DNA of 64,000 nt, from assembly GCF_021917145.1 (NCBI RefSeq), contig NC_061063.1, forward strand, positions 10,632,263-10,696,262, given 5' to 3'. Of this stretch, positions 14,161 through 25,970 are shown one piece after another. The stretch is from Hypomesus transpacificus. Its lineage: Eukaryota > Chordata > Actinopteri > Osmeriformes > Osmeridae. The translations under genes were made by a program, and so were the position numbers. A model generated the notes under the pieces. That model was given only the letters and a program-made list of their open reading frames with translations. It made no database searches and was not told where the DNA came from. Each line of letters starts with the position of its first letter. Position 1 is the stretch's first letter.

Positions 14161-14166
14161 CACGTG
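14161..14166. promoter_or_regulatory. Palindromic E-box (CACGTG) upstream of usf2
   Basis: CACGTG lies 107 bp before the usf2 start codon. This is the core site bound by USF proteins themselves, so feedback on the gene's own promoter is possible. The transcription start is not known, so the site may be in the 5' untranslated region. Confidence 0.4.
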
Positions 14167-14272
14167 TCCTGGACTGTCTTTCTCACATGACCCGTGTGTT
14201 TGTCCCCGTGATCAGTACTTCCATCTCCGTATATCAGTGTCGCTGAATATCACATTTTAAACTGTAACCTTC

Positions 14273-17200
14273 ATGGATATGCTTGAACAGAGTTTGGACA
14301 GCTCTACGAGGTAAGAACGACACATAAGCTCACCGCTCGCAATGGCTTCCCCGGCCTAGCCCCAAGTCACCATTTTCTTTTGCAACGCATTTTGCAGATA
14401 TCAAATAAGTTATGTTTTCCCTAATATTGTGTTGTTTTAATTATATGGAGTAGACAACACGTTGTTTGGTGCGTCTTGAAGTTTGTATGTAGCTACATTA
14501 AACTATGTTCGTAGTGCAAATCATGTTCTAAACGTTACTTAAAGGTATTTTGTACAAACTGCTGGCTAGCTGTCAATATGTGCAACCGCGAATTGTATTG
14601 TCAGTTGTTTCATGCAGAGAGAACTTTTAGGCAACTCCATGCGTCTACATGGAAGACACGCATTATATATTAGGTTATTGTTGTTGATATTGAATTAAAT
14701 AATTCCTTTGAATACTGGACCTGATTGTTACGGTGAAACATTTGTTTGTGTCCTGATCACTGACCTCTCGGTCACAGACACACTGGATACAATAACAGCA
14801 AGCGGGATAAATGTAATTCACCGTAACTGTCAATAGTTTCAGCTGTGTAAATGATGGTCTCTTGACAGATATACTTATTGATAAGTATATGTACTTGAAG
14901 CTATTTAGCATTGTTTCGGTTAAGACTAATTGTCATAGGCATAGATATGATCGCATTTAACTGGAACCGAGAAGTCTTAGCCAAGTCTGGACAATTTGAA
15001 CATGCCTTTTTAATAGCTCACAACAACGATGCTGTGTTAATATTTTACACATTACAACTGATCCGCAGTGCCTGCTGTCAACTCTGTCCCGCTGTGTCGA
15101 CAACTTACCGCCAGGCGGCATTGTGAAATCATGAAAAGCGCTCTATTCAAAACTGGCTTGTATTCTAAGTGGGTTATGCTCCAAACTTACGTCTCTAATT
15201 ACTTCATTTTTCTTCCAGTCACGAGAAACAAGAAACGGAGGAGGTTGTCCACTTACAAGAAGGTCTGTGCTTGGAGTCCCCCCGGGCACCTCAAATCAAA
15301 TAGAAAAATGAATATTTGTGTATTGCTCTAGATGTTTTCCTCCTAACGTGCACGTGTCCTCCCGCAGAGTCAGTAGGTGCGGAGGAGCACACAGCAGTAA
15401 CCATCGCGAGCGTTCAGCAGGCCGCAGCTTTTGCAGACCACAATGTCCAGTACCAGTTTCGTACAGATGCTAGTGGAGGGCAGGTAGGAACGCTGTCAAC
15501 ATGCACAACCGCTGTTGATATGACTGGCTTACCCCCCCCCCCCCCCCCCCCCCCCCATTATAGCAGCGCTTCTTTTTTCTTTTGAAAAAAATATAATAAA
15601 TGTAACAAAAATATATGTATTTGAGAGCAGTATTGCTAGTTGTGGAGCCAGCAGCAGTGTTGTAAGTACTCTCTTGTCCCCTCCTCTAGGTGACCTACCG
15701 GGTGGTCCAGGTCACAGATGACCAGCTCGAGGCTGCTGACAGCAGCGGAGCAGTCAGCGTCGTCTCCACCGCTGCGTTTGCTGGAACCCAACAAGCTGTG
15801 GCTCAGGTGTGTGTCTGTCTGCCTCTGTGTGTCTGTGTCTTAGTTTCCTAACCCTGCTCTCTCTGAACTTGTCTGTTTCCATGTGCTCTTGCCAGGCTGT
15901 CATTCAGAACCCCTTCAGTAACGGTGGCAGCCCAGCCGGAGACGGCGTGGGGGGGGAGACACGCTTCGCCTACTTCCCAGCCGCCACAGTCAGCGACGGA
16001 ACAGCCGTCTCAGTCCAGGCGACCTCTGACCCCACACTAACTCAGGCTGGAGGTACGGCACATGCATACGTTTTGTTCACCAGAAGCAGAACACTACTGT
16101 GGGTCTACGACGTCAGAAGGAAGCCAAACACAAAGTAGTGGCAGGCTTAAGGCTTTTCCTTAAATACAAACCCCTGAAGCCCAGGGCCTGGGGAACACCC
16201 CTGAACGCAGTGTAAAGAAGGCTGCAGGAACAGGAAGGAGCTCAACACCAGGTGAAGATGATAAGACACATTGTGAAGCCCTGGGATGAAAAAGTAAAGT
16301 CCAATAACTTTAGGTTTGTTATATACAAAACTGTAAAAGGTAAACCATTTATGCGATAAGTTATCAAATTCATGCATTATTTACTGAGCAACGTCTTTTA
16401 GAAAAAGAAAAACAACCGCTTTTAATGAGGCTTCGTTAGTAAACCTTCCCCTCTAATCAGTGGAAGCAGTCCCAAGTGAGGAGGGGAGAATATTTCCCCC
16501 CCCTTCCAGAACCCCCCGGTCTCCAGATTCCACAGTCACACACACAACAACCCCCACAGCCCCACAAGCCCCACAGTTCCCACAGTTCCAGAAAGCCCCA
16601 CAGTCCCCACAGCTCCAGAAAGCTCCACAAGCCCCACAGTCCCCACCTACAGGGTTTCCTCTCCCATAACACCTCCAGTAGACCAGGCAGAAGGAACCTC
16701 TCCAGTTTTAACCCGGCTCCTCATGTCTGATCCCAGGACAGTTCTACGTGATGATGAGCCCTCCTGACGTGTTACAGGCCGGTACGCCCCGGACCATCGC
16801 CCCTCGCACACACACCTACACCGCGTGAGTACAGCTGTCCCCCAAACACTCCAGCTGCTGGGATTTCCCATAGCACAATATCTGTTGTACCAGTTTTCTT
16901 TGCCCCTCCCTCGCCACCCCCCCTGGGAAATAGTCAAGTCTTCACCTCTGTATTTCCCCCCTCCTATTTTGGCATGATTGGTTTTATGATTACATGTATC
17001 TCATGGACAAAAGCTACAGTAAAAAGAATCAAAACATGAGAAACAAAATTTGTCCCCCTTACCTGCTATCCCCAGAGACCTTGGTGAGAGCGAGATGCTG
17101 CAACATGGCAGTTCAAACTGGTGAGGACACACTTTCACACCCCCTCAGATCCTTGTCTCTCCCCTGTGTGTTAGCGCGCTTGGATGACCTGTGTGTGGTG

Positions 17201-19019
17201 ATCTGACGGTGTTGGTGGTGATTATCGATAGGAATCTAGTGCCCCTGCATTGTGGTAGTACTGAAGAGGTGGCTCTGTTCTGGGACACGACATCCTGTGG
17301 TGCTCCTCTGTAGCTGTTGGCGTGGTGACGCTCTCTTATCTATTGACACCAACTATGACGTCACTGTGGCGATGATGTGCTTGTGTTGTTTTGGTAAGAA
17401 CATGACAAAAGCTGAATCAAGTCAGTGAGCGCAGGCCTGCCTCTGTTGTCCCTCTGCAGGAAGATGGACGGGCCAAGAGCTCCCCGGGATGAGAGGAGAC
17501 GAGCGCAGCACAATGAAGGTGAAGGGACTTCCTGGTGTAGGAACTTCCTGGTGACGGGACTTCCTGGTGTAGGAACTTCCTGGTGAAGGGACTTCCTGGT
17601 GACGGGACTTCCTGGTGATGGGAAGTCCCGTCACCAGGAAGTCCCCAGCAAGGCTAATGCCAATAGGACATTTCAGCCTGATGTCACAACAACAAATATC
17701 TTACTTCCGGGTGGATAACGCCGATCTTGGCTAGCGATAGTTAACCTTAACAAGCCATTGAACCCAACAGGATTTTCCATGTCATTTATCCACAAATACG
17801 TTTTAAGATTATTATGATTATAACACGTTTAATGATATGCTTGTGAACTGAAAAACGAGACGTTCCCGATGTCGTTGCTGTTGATGTTGTTGATGCAAGG
17901 AGACCGCCCGGTAAACGTAGACTAGGCTACTATAGCTGGATCTGTGCTAACGTTATCCACAGGTTCCGTTGGGTCGATTTCGATTTAACCATGGCTAAAC
18001 GGAAAAAGCCTTATCCTTTACATGCCTGTGTACATTTGACATTACAACCCCAAACACCAGATTTCGGCATGACGTTAATCTTTTCGATCTAATCTTTGAA
18101 ATGAACTACTATGAACTCCTATACTATGCTACCATACCAACTGCTATTGACAAGATGACAGTTATCCACCCGGAAGTGTCTTGGCAACCTTTGTTTACCA
18201 ACATTCTGATTAGGTCTATTAGCTATGCAAATTAGATTTGATGCTAATTCTAATGCTCATTGGATTCTGTGCCCAATTTCACCTTTACCCGTACCTATGG
18301 CTAGGCCCTAACCCATACCACAACATTTTTCTTTCTGTATTTGCAGTTGAGAGGCGGAGAAGAGACAAAATTAACAACTGGATCGTCACTCTGTCAAAGA
18401 TCATCCCAGACTGTAACATAGACAGCACTAAGACGGGAGCAGTGAGTCTAATCTGCACATCTTTACTCATGTCACACATCTGTAGTCTCACGCCTCAACC
18501 CTTCATCTCACTGCCTCTAATGTTATATCACCTCACTGTTCTCTCATATCATCACTGCATCACCTCACTGTTCTCTCATATCATCACTGCATCACCTCTC
18601 ATATCATCACTGCATCACCTCTCACATCATCACTGCATCACCTCTCATTACATGCTGAGCAATCGGGGTGAAATGATGTGCCCTCCAGAGTAAAGGAGGG
18701 ATCCTGTCGAAGGCGTGTGACTACATCCGGGAGCTGAGACAGAACAACCAGCGTCTGCAGGAGAGCTTTAAAGAGGTGGAGAGAGTCCAGATGGACAACG
18801 ATCTGCTCAGGCAACAGGTACACACACACGACTAGTCCAATTAAAATCTATAAACCAGATCATCAGTCGGATGTTTTGGCAGTGTGTGCCATGTATATGT
18901 TTCTAAGTTTGTTCTTTGTGCTGTTGCAGATTGAGGAGCTGAAGAACGACAACGCCCTGCTTCGAGCGCAGCTCCAACAGCATGGCATAGAGATCAACGG
19001 AGACGCATCAGCACAGTGA
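14273..19019 (+). CDS. usf2: Upstream stimulatory factor 2, bHLH leucine zipper
   Basis: Nuclear transcription factor that binds CACGTG E-boxes as a USF1/USF2 dimer. Ten exons: 14273-14310, 15219-15262, 15368-15483, 15690-15806, 15896-16052, 16737-16824, 17460-17518, 18347-18441, 18689-18817 and 18930-19019. All junctions keep phase, giving 310 residues. The start MDMLEQSLD matches USF2, not USF1. The activation half has VQYQFRTDASGGQVTYRVVQ and AVIQNPFSNGGSP. The USF-specific region is GGQFYVMMSPPDVLQ. The basic region (RRRAQHNEVERRRRDK) starts near residue 200, then the helix-loop-helix (IIPDC, SKGGILSKACDYIREL). The zipper (LLRQQIEELKNDNALLRAQLQQH) is near 272-300. It is shorter than human USF2 (346) because the alanine- and proline-rich insertions are absent. 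Confidence 0.96.
15534..15556. repeat. Poly-C tract in usf2 intron 3
   Basis: An uninterrupted run of about 22 cytosines, 50 bp after the exon 3 donor. Homopolymer length may be unreliable in the assembly. Confidence 0.85.
17517..17650. repeat. Minisatellite and hairpin starting at the usf2 exon 7 donor
   Basis: The exon ends AATGAAG and the intron opens gtgaaggg. That opening is itself the beginning of a 16-17 bp unit (ggtgaagggacttcct and variants) repeated about seven times. The last part contains gggaagtcccgtcaccagg, complementary to earlier units, so the transcript could form a stable hairpin next to the splice site. Confidence 0.8.
18528..18652. repeat. Degenerate repeat in usf2 intron 8
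   Basis: A unit close to ctcatatcatcactgcatcac, partly with an added cactgttct segment, occurs five to six times shortly before the exon 9 acceptor. Confidence 0.75.
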
Positions 19020-20748
19020 TCCTGGACACTCACAATGTGGCTCACACTCACACAACCTTATATTGTTACTAGGGCACTGAAAAGAAACTTTTACAAAAAA
19101 ACAAAAAAAACATTGCTGTACATTTAGAATTGCGTCATCCAAAATAAACAGACACACACATGCAAGCACACACACACACACAGGGGATGTGGAGAGGAAC
19201 GTTTGAGCCTCCACCTCCAACACGACCCTCCTTCTCTTCTAAACCGGGAAAACAATTCTCTGCCGCTGACTGAGTTTCTGTCACCTCGGTTCAAAGGAAA
19301 ACCTACAATTCAAATCCTGTTTTAGTTCACATTATGGACTAAGATACTTTGCATTAAAACAAAATTGTCTTGTTATAATTCTGTTATCCTACAGCAGATT
19401 TCCTTTTGCTTTCTCCCGCGTTTGTTGTGAGTGATAACTACTGTCTGAAATGAAAGAATTCCTTTTTTGTTGATTTAATTTATTAGTTTACATGTATACA
19501 GAAAAAAACGACAGTTGCAGTTGCTCATAGTGCAAATATAGGGCTGATATCTGCTGTGCCATCTTTTTTTCCTTCTCTTAGAAATGACTAACATTGAAAA
19601 ATCAGGTACCTTCATCCATGTGTCTCTCTCTAAGGCTGCTTCATTGGAAATTGAGATCAAGAGAATGATGATTATCAGGCCTTTCTGTCCATTAGGGTTT
19701 AACGTCCGTGATTACAGAGCCTGGTCATTTGCCTAGTCCCAGGTGGTACTTGCGGACTGTTTAGCGTTTGTAGGAATTAGTCTAGCTCAGGTCTTTGGAA
19801 GAGTTCAGTAGCAGTGGTTCCCGAATTAATTGTATGTTTTATTTCCCCCCTTTCTGAATTCTTTATGGTTTTTGTGTATCCCTCGACACATAAAGAGGCA
19901 CCTGTATATCTGTTACAGTGCGTTAAATAAGTGGATTGGGCATTAAATCATGATGGCCATCTTATGGTCATAAATCACTGATTGAATACACTAGCCTATG
20001 TAGATTAACTTTTTACAAGAAATATCTCGACTGGTTTTAGAGAATCTCAAATATTCCTGTTTGGTATTCAGTGTATATAGCACATAGGAGCGATGATTGA
20101 GACTTTTAGAACGAGTAAAGGTTATCTTTTTTTCCCACAAAAAGCAACCCCAGCATGGCATTCTAACCACTTGCATGATAAGTTCTGATTGTACAATAAA
20201 CTGCAATGTTTCTACAATAGCTTGAATGATTCATTATAAACCCCCCTTGATTTAGCTGTCTTCATACTATAGGAGTCTTCCTGTTAAAGCTAGTGTAAAC
20301 TAATATGAAAGGTGCTAAACTATACTGCCAAACTAATAAGCAGAGCGTCTGGGTAAGTATACCAAGGCCAACATGAAGCGGACTTATCTCTGCTTATCAG
20401 GACGACACCTGCATGACTCCATGTCTGTGGATACAGACTGGGGAGCTCTTTATTACTGAATAGATCCTTATCTTCTTCCTCAATTGATTTGTTTACTGTT
20501 CCTTGAACAGTACAACGTTAAAATGACAATGTCATCTCTCCCTGTTTGCACATCCTGTCATTTACTTATTTTCCTAAAAATTAACTGACTATGGGACTCA
20601 TCAACGCCCCCTTTGAAAACCCATGTTCTGGTTTGAAGCTCTGTGAAACCCTGTTCTATTGTAATCTGTCTGTGTGCCTAGGCCAAATTATATAAAAGAC
20701 ATACGATCTCCACACACTTCTTATGCTGTCAACAACCCCACAACACTG
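19020..20748. other. 3' flank of usf2 and 3' flank of the first fatty acid receptor
   Basis: Convergent 3' regions. AATAAA sites at 19142-19147 and 20195-20200 are candidate poly(A) signals for usf2, the second implying a long 3' untranslated region. No coding exon or recognised mobile element is visible. Confidence 0.45.
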
Positions 20749-21729
20749 TCAAGTCTCTTTGTATTTGTCAGACACAGGAGCCACTAGCGGGGGGCAGCAC
20801 CGATCACTTCCACACTTCAAGATGTGCAGTTTGGCCATGCAGTTCCTGAGACCGTGACTGAGCATGCTCCTGACGGCCGCGGACGAGAAGTAGAAGATGA
20901 TGGGGTCCAAGCAGGTGTTGAGGGTGCTGGTGAGCAGAGCTATGTCCCTCCAGTGCTCGCTGTCCTTGCGGACGAACCCCACCACGTGGGACACGTTGTA
21001 GGGCCCGAACGACACGGTGAACATCAGGAGAGTTCCCAGTGCCAGGCCGATGGCCCGGAGGCGGCGGCGCCGGCCGATGCTGGGCAGGCGGGACAGGATG
21101 CGGATGAAGTTGACGTAGCAGAAACAGCAGATGAGGAAGGGCACGCAGAAGAGCACCAGAAAGACTTCGAGGCGGACAGGAAGCAGGATACCCAGCTGCT
21201 TCGAGGTGAAGTTCAGGTAACACGTTTCGGGAGGGAAGGAGCGCACCTGGGTGGTGCCGTTGCTGACCGTGGCGTCTTTTTCCGGAACCGTGGCCACGAT
21301 GTACACGATGCTGAGGTTCAGGAAGGAGACCAGCCAGAACAAGAGACTGGCCATCACGGCGTAGCGCGGCCGGCGACACAGGGAGTACCTGAGGGGGAAC
21401 GCCACCCCCAGGTAGCGTTCTACACTAACTGCGGTCAGGACGAGAATGCTGTTGTAGATGGTGGAATAGAAAAAAAATCCAGAGACTGGACATAAGATGT
21501 AGTCCAGCTTCCATGACATGCCATCAATGGCTTCCTTCATCTTGAAGGGCAGGACTGTGAGGAAGATGAGGTCAGAAATGGTGAGGTTGAGGAGCAGGAT
21601 GTCGATGGGTGTTGGTTTGTGGCGAACTTTGCGACAAAAAGTGCAGAAGGCTAATATGTTGGCAGGTACTCCCATCAGGAAGGTGATGATGTACACACAC
21701 AGCAACAGGTGACGGATTGTGGTGTTCAT
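20749..21729 (-). CDS. Free fatty acid receptor 2/3-like GPCR
   Basis: Class A seven-helix receptor; mammalian relatives sense short-chain fatty acids. Single coding exon, 326 residues from the MNTTIRHLL methionine. An ATG 24 bp upstream (21753) gives MCVCVTNE first; I prefer the inner start because the outer peptide is unlike the family. Helix motifs include GVPANILAFC (TM1), LLNLTISDLIFL (TM2), SVERYLGVAFPLRY after TM3 and FGPYNVSHVVGF in TM6. The three charged residues that bind the carboxylate in FFAR2 are all kept: Arg in LPVRLEVF (TM5), His in YNVSHVV (TM6) and Arg in EHWRDIA (TM7). A typical splice acceptor just 5' of the frame suggests an untranslated upstream exon. FFAR2 versus FFAR3 cannot be separated by eye. 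Confidence 0.9.
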   Translation of the reverse strand: MNTTIRHLLLCVYIITFLMGVPANILAFCTFCRKVRHKPTPIDILLLNLTISDLIFLTVLPFKMKEAIDGMSWKLDYILCPVSGFFFYSTIYNSILVLTAVSVERYLGVAFPLRYSLCRRPRYAVMASLLFWLVSFLNLSIVYIVATVPEKDATVSNGTTQVRSFPPETCYLNFTSKQLGILLPVRLEVFLVLFCVPFLICCFCYVNFIRILSRLPSIGRRRRLRAIGLALGTLLMFTVSFGPYNVSHVVGFVRKDSEHWRDIALLTSTLNTCLDPIIFYFSSAAVRSMLSHGLRNCMAKLHILKCGSDRCCPPLVAPVSDKYKET

Positions 21730-21753
21730 TTCATTAGTCACACACACACACAA

Positions 21754-24700
21754 GGACTCTCTTAGAAAACCTGGAGAGAGAATGTGATTGGTTGAGAGCC
21801 ATTACATGTGTGAGAATAACAAAGCGCAACAGTACTAGACTTAAGTCTCAAAATAGATACAAAAATCCAACATAAAAAAGAAAGTCAGGACGTTTTTATT
21901 ACGTTTTTTTGCCACAGTACTTCAAATCTACTTTTGAAGATGTTAGAAATGTAGGTATGTATCCAGCTCATGCGTTTCTTGACTGAAGATCTTACCTCAG
22001 GAAGTTCTCGAGACCAGATAACCATGACAACGTTACTCCTCTGGGACCTGAACTGCTGTGACAGTATCGAGCATCAGATGGATATTCAACATCCAATCTC
22101 ATCCAACCACTCCCCCTCAGCTTGTATCAGGTACTCTTGTGCTGCCCTGAGCTGCGGAAATTGAATGAGCTTCTGTCCCTGATTCACGACCTATTCTTAT
22201 CCCATGAACTGTCCAAACAACGTTTCTCAGCAACCCTTCGTGCCTGATGTTTCCTCCAGGATCACAATGACTCTTATTGAGAGACTTGTTGCTCTTGTTG
22301 GTTATTTGTAACTGCCTTACACCTATTGTACTCGCTGTGAAATATATTGTTGTTCCTTCCTTTTCCCCGCAGGTACACCCTTGCACTTTGAGGTTCATGT
22401 TGTTTAGTTGTAACTTGTTTAACTACATTCCCTTATGGTCTTCACTTTGGGACTTTTCAGAATGTATGTTTCATGTTTTGGCTACCCGCAATGTTTGGGG
22501 CTATTTCGTTGTTGTGATCACCTAAGACCTTTTGTAAAGCTCTCTTTTGGAAGTCGCTTTGGATAAAAGCGTCTGCTAAATGCATAAATGTATGATGTAA
22601 AATTATATAGCGTTAATTGACTTACTTCTCCGAGGTTTGTAGCTGGACCAAGGAGTAGGCTACTGATCCAGAATTTAATTTCAGACAGCAACTTTGTATT
22701 GGCTCAAGTTAAGGAAACAGTGGTTGCTGAAATGTTTGGCGCAGTCATGCAAAACTTTGAGAGGTTGTGTCGGCTCATTTCCAGCGAAAATATGTGCAGA
22801 GGCTCCTTGTGACGTCAAAAGGAGCAGATTTTCAAACGGAGCGTTTGAGCCTTCATTTTCTCCAAGGCGGAGAAGAACACCCAGGGCTTAGTAACACCTA
22901 TCGAACATTCTAGACACTGAGGGACCAAAAGCAGGCTAGGGGAACTCATATTAATGTTAAATAACCTCCTAAAGTTAAGTTTTCATGTCATGTGACCTTT
23001 AATGTGGTGTACTGAAAAGTAGCTAAATAAACCAGACAATGCATCTATTGTACACAGGTTAACCTCTTTAATAGCTTATGGTTTAAACTAGCAATGTGCC
23101 AAAGTGCAAAACATTCAACTCCAAATAACTTAAAGATAAACAGTATTTTCTTATTTCTTACAAAACTGATATTAAATTAAATACCTACAATATAAATAGG
23201 ATTGTTGAAAACGGAACTGCTGTATCATCAACTGTAGCACTGGCACTTGGGGCAGGAGGCATTGGTTGAGACCCAGCTCCAAAATATATCAACAGTGCTC
23301 ATAGGGAAGATTCATATGAGTACATAGTAGACTACTTATTTAACAACATGAATGATTTTAAACAGCAGCAAGCCATCTGTACACTTGAAACTACAACTCT
23401 TAATCTATAACTAGCTAATTGGGGCATAATGTGTTGGAATATTATAACAATGACCCCAAAAGGGTAGGATCTATGCAAGCTACTCTATGCTAGCTTTGTT
23501 AGCGAGCTTAACTGTCAAGTAGCCAGCTTATGTTAGCTCACAACGTAGCCTAGTTAGCAAACCTACCTTATAGCAAAGTTCAATGGCAATCGAAATGTAT
23601 TTTGAAATGTATTTAGTTAGTATGCACTCTCCTAGGTAAATCCAACAAGGTGAATGCATACTATCAAAATAAATGCCCATTTTAAAGGGGGGGATCTAGG
23701 TATTGTTATATTTTGCAAGCTAGCTAGTCTAACGCTAAGTGTTACACTAAAATGATAGCTAGCTAGCTCTAGCTAACGTTGAAAGCTTGTTTGACGCATC
23801 TATCTCTAAATGTTTATGGTTTAAAACTGTAATTATTACTAAGGATAGGCGCGCTCTGCTTCCAAAATAAATAAAAAGTGATTTCGGGTGCGAGTGAAAA
23901 AAGACTAGTAACTTAAAGTAGAAAAAACTGACGATGGCTTAGGCCGAAACGCGTCTACCTTAATAAACTGGTCAAAAGAAGCAACGAGCAAGTTGAGAGT
24001 GCGGTTTTTTCTACTTTGAAAACTGTAATTAATCATTCCAACATACCTTGATCTTGCAGTTTTTTCTCTTCCTATGTTTTCTTTTCTCTGCACCAGAGGA
24101 ATATGACATTTTTTGTGACATTGCTTTTTGCCGTGTCCGATTGCGATTGCCGACTGATCTTTTCTGTTCTTGAACAATCGACAACGTCATGTTGCTGTAT
24201 GAGTGCTGACAAAGGCAGGCCCCCAAGATAATTTATTAAACCAGTAGTAGTAAGCTATTATCTTCCTTTCCAGCCGGTCAACATAATATTGAGTTTATTG
24301 CAAATTTGTATAATTACCATTAACATAATATAATTTAAAAATTAAGCTGTAATTTAATGTTCTCTTGGGGCCCCCTGGTGGCCATGGGGGCCCCAAGCAG
24401 CCGCTTAGTTCGCTTATGCCTCGGGCCGGCCCTGCTGTGCTGTCATTTCCAGGCAGCCTCGCTATGAAGCCCGTACAGGCTGAGGATACAGGTGATGTCG
24501 ACAAGGAAGCATGGAAGTGGTGCATCACATACAAGCACACTTCATCAGCGGTCTGACCACATGTGAGGACTCACACAGTAAATGGACCTTCCCGCACTAA
24601 CTCTAAGGGCGCCACCATGCTCTCGCTCTTTAATCACGCAGCCGGCAAACGCTTCGAGCGTTTGGTATTTTTCATGCCTGCCACCTCCAACGCTATATTA

Positions 24701-25970
24701 AAAATCCTGTGAAGTGGAATCGAAAATGAGTTTTAAGTTCATAACACCACAGAAGAATGTTATTAACCGGGCCGGATTGGGGACTCTTTTCAGCCCGGGA
24801 GTTTCAGGCCCAAGACCGGCCCACTTTTTTTGTATGCCAAACAGTGCAGTGAACTTTTCTGGGGGGTATCATGATTACAGAAAGGGATCATATATATTTT
24901 TTAATATTTATACAATTTTTGAGACGGCTTAAAGATCCGAGTATTAATCAGGCAAGGGGCCAGACGTTGTAAACATTCGCGGCTTAGCCCATTCGAGGCT
25001 GTTTCCGTTTTCGTCAGAAAACAAAATCATCAATCTTCTCTGCTTGAGACTGGGGGGGCGTGACTACCCTGAAGGAGCTGAAGCTCCGCCCCCTCAAATT
25101 GATTGAATTTATCAACCACAGCAACACTAGCTAAATCAATTTCAGATATCAGAACAGGCCTACCTGCAGTCTCTGAGTGTTTCATGTATTAATGACTTTG
25201 TCTTTGCAGACAATCCTTTAAGCCTTGATAAGTTTAGCAAATTTAACAATAATTTTCGTTTGGTTTGAATCTTGTATTTATTATTCAGCCAGATCAATTA
25301 CATAACTCTTGCCAGTTTAAACTAAATTAAATTAAAACCATTTTAAAATGAATACAAATTTATTTTAACTTAAAAATAAATTCTGACTCCCCCCCCAAAA
25401 AGAATTTAAGCTTCAGAAATTCAAATAGAACAAAATTAAGGCTGCTCAAATTCTAATGGTGAAATTCAGATAAAAAACCCGTTGAAACAAAAATATTCTG
25501 ATTGCGACATTAACTTCAGTGTAGCAAATGGATGAAAACACACATTTATGAATGCACTTATTACGATTTTTGGTCATATTCAACAAGTCGCGTCAATGTT
25601 TTTTTTTTGTCGAGACAAATATTCAGTGTGCTGCTAATTGCATTCAAAAACCTTTTAAGAACAACGACTCCTAGTGTGCTCACATTCAGGTGGCTGTATG
25701 CTCTTATGTCATATATTCAACATACTTACAATACTCACAAGTAGTGCATTTTGATTTGCTTTCGCTTTTGATTTCGATCAAAAGAAACACACACATACAC
25801 CAGTAACTGTACAGTAGCTTATCTTATCCTCTTATGAAAACACCAGCTTAGCAAAGAGAGAGTGAAGTCTCCTTAACCTCACATCAAAAACGTCAATTTC
25901 CAGCAGATTTTCATCTCTATTCCTCTTTGCGAGGTTTCTCTCACGTTGTCCAGTCTCCCATTGAGCATCC
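21754..25970. other. Intergenic region between the two fatty acid receptors
   Basis: About 4.2 kb without a convincing gene. It contains a dispersed-repeat tail near 22100-22590, repeat-like pieces near 23820-24020 (with an aggccgaaacgcgtc motif) and 24360-24450 (GC-rich, ggggccccctggtggcc), and a segment at about 25436-25475 shared with an element inside ago3. The remainder is AT-rich and unassigned. Confidence 0.5.
22100..22590 (+). mobile_element. Dispersed retroelement 3' tail, probably LINE or SINE derived
   Basis: The right end reads gtcgctttggataaaagcg followed by tctgctaaatg and an AT-rich tail. This is the shared 3' tail of many fish SINEs and their partner LINEs. The preceding 450 bp are non-coding and look like LINE 3' untranslated sequence, but I cannot name the family and the left boundary is a guess. 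Confidence 0.5.

Noticed and set aside
20824..21495. 223-codon frame opposite the first fatty acid receptor
   Set aside because: Antisense shadow of a GC-rich receptor gene; composition is His/Glu/Gln-rich with no family resemblance.
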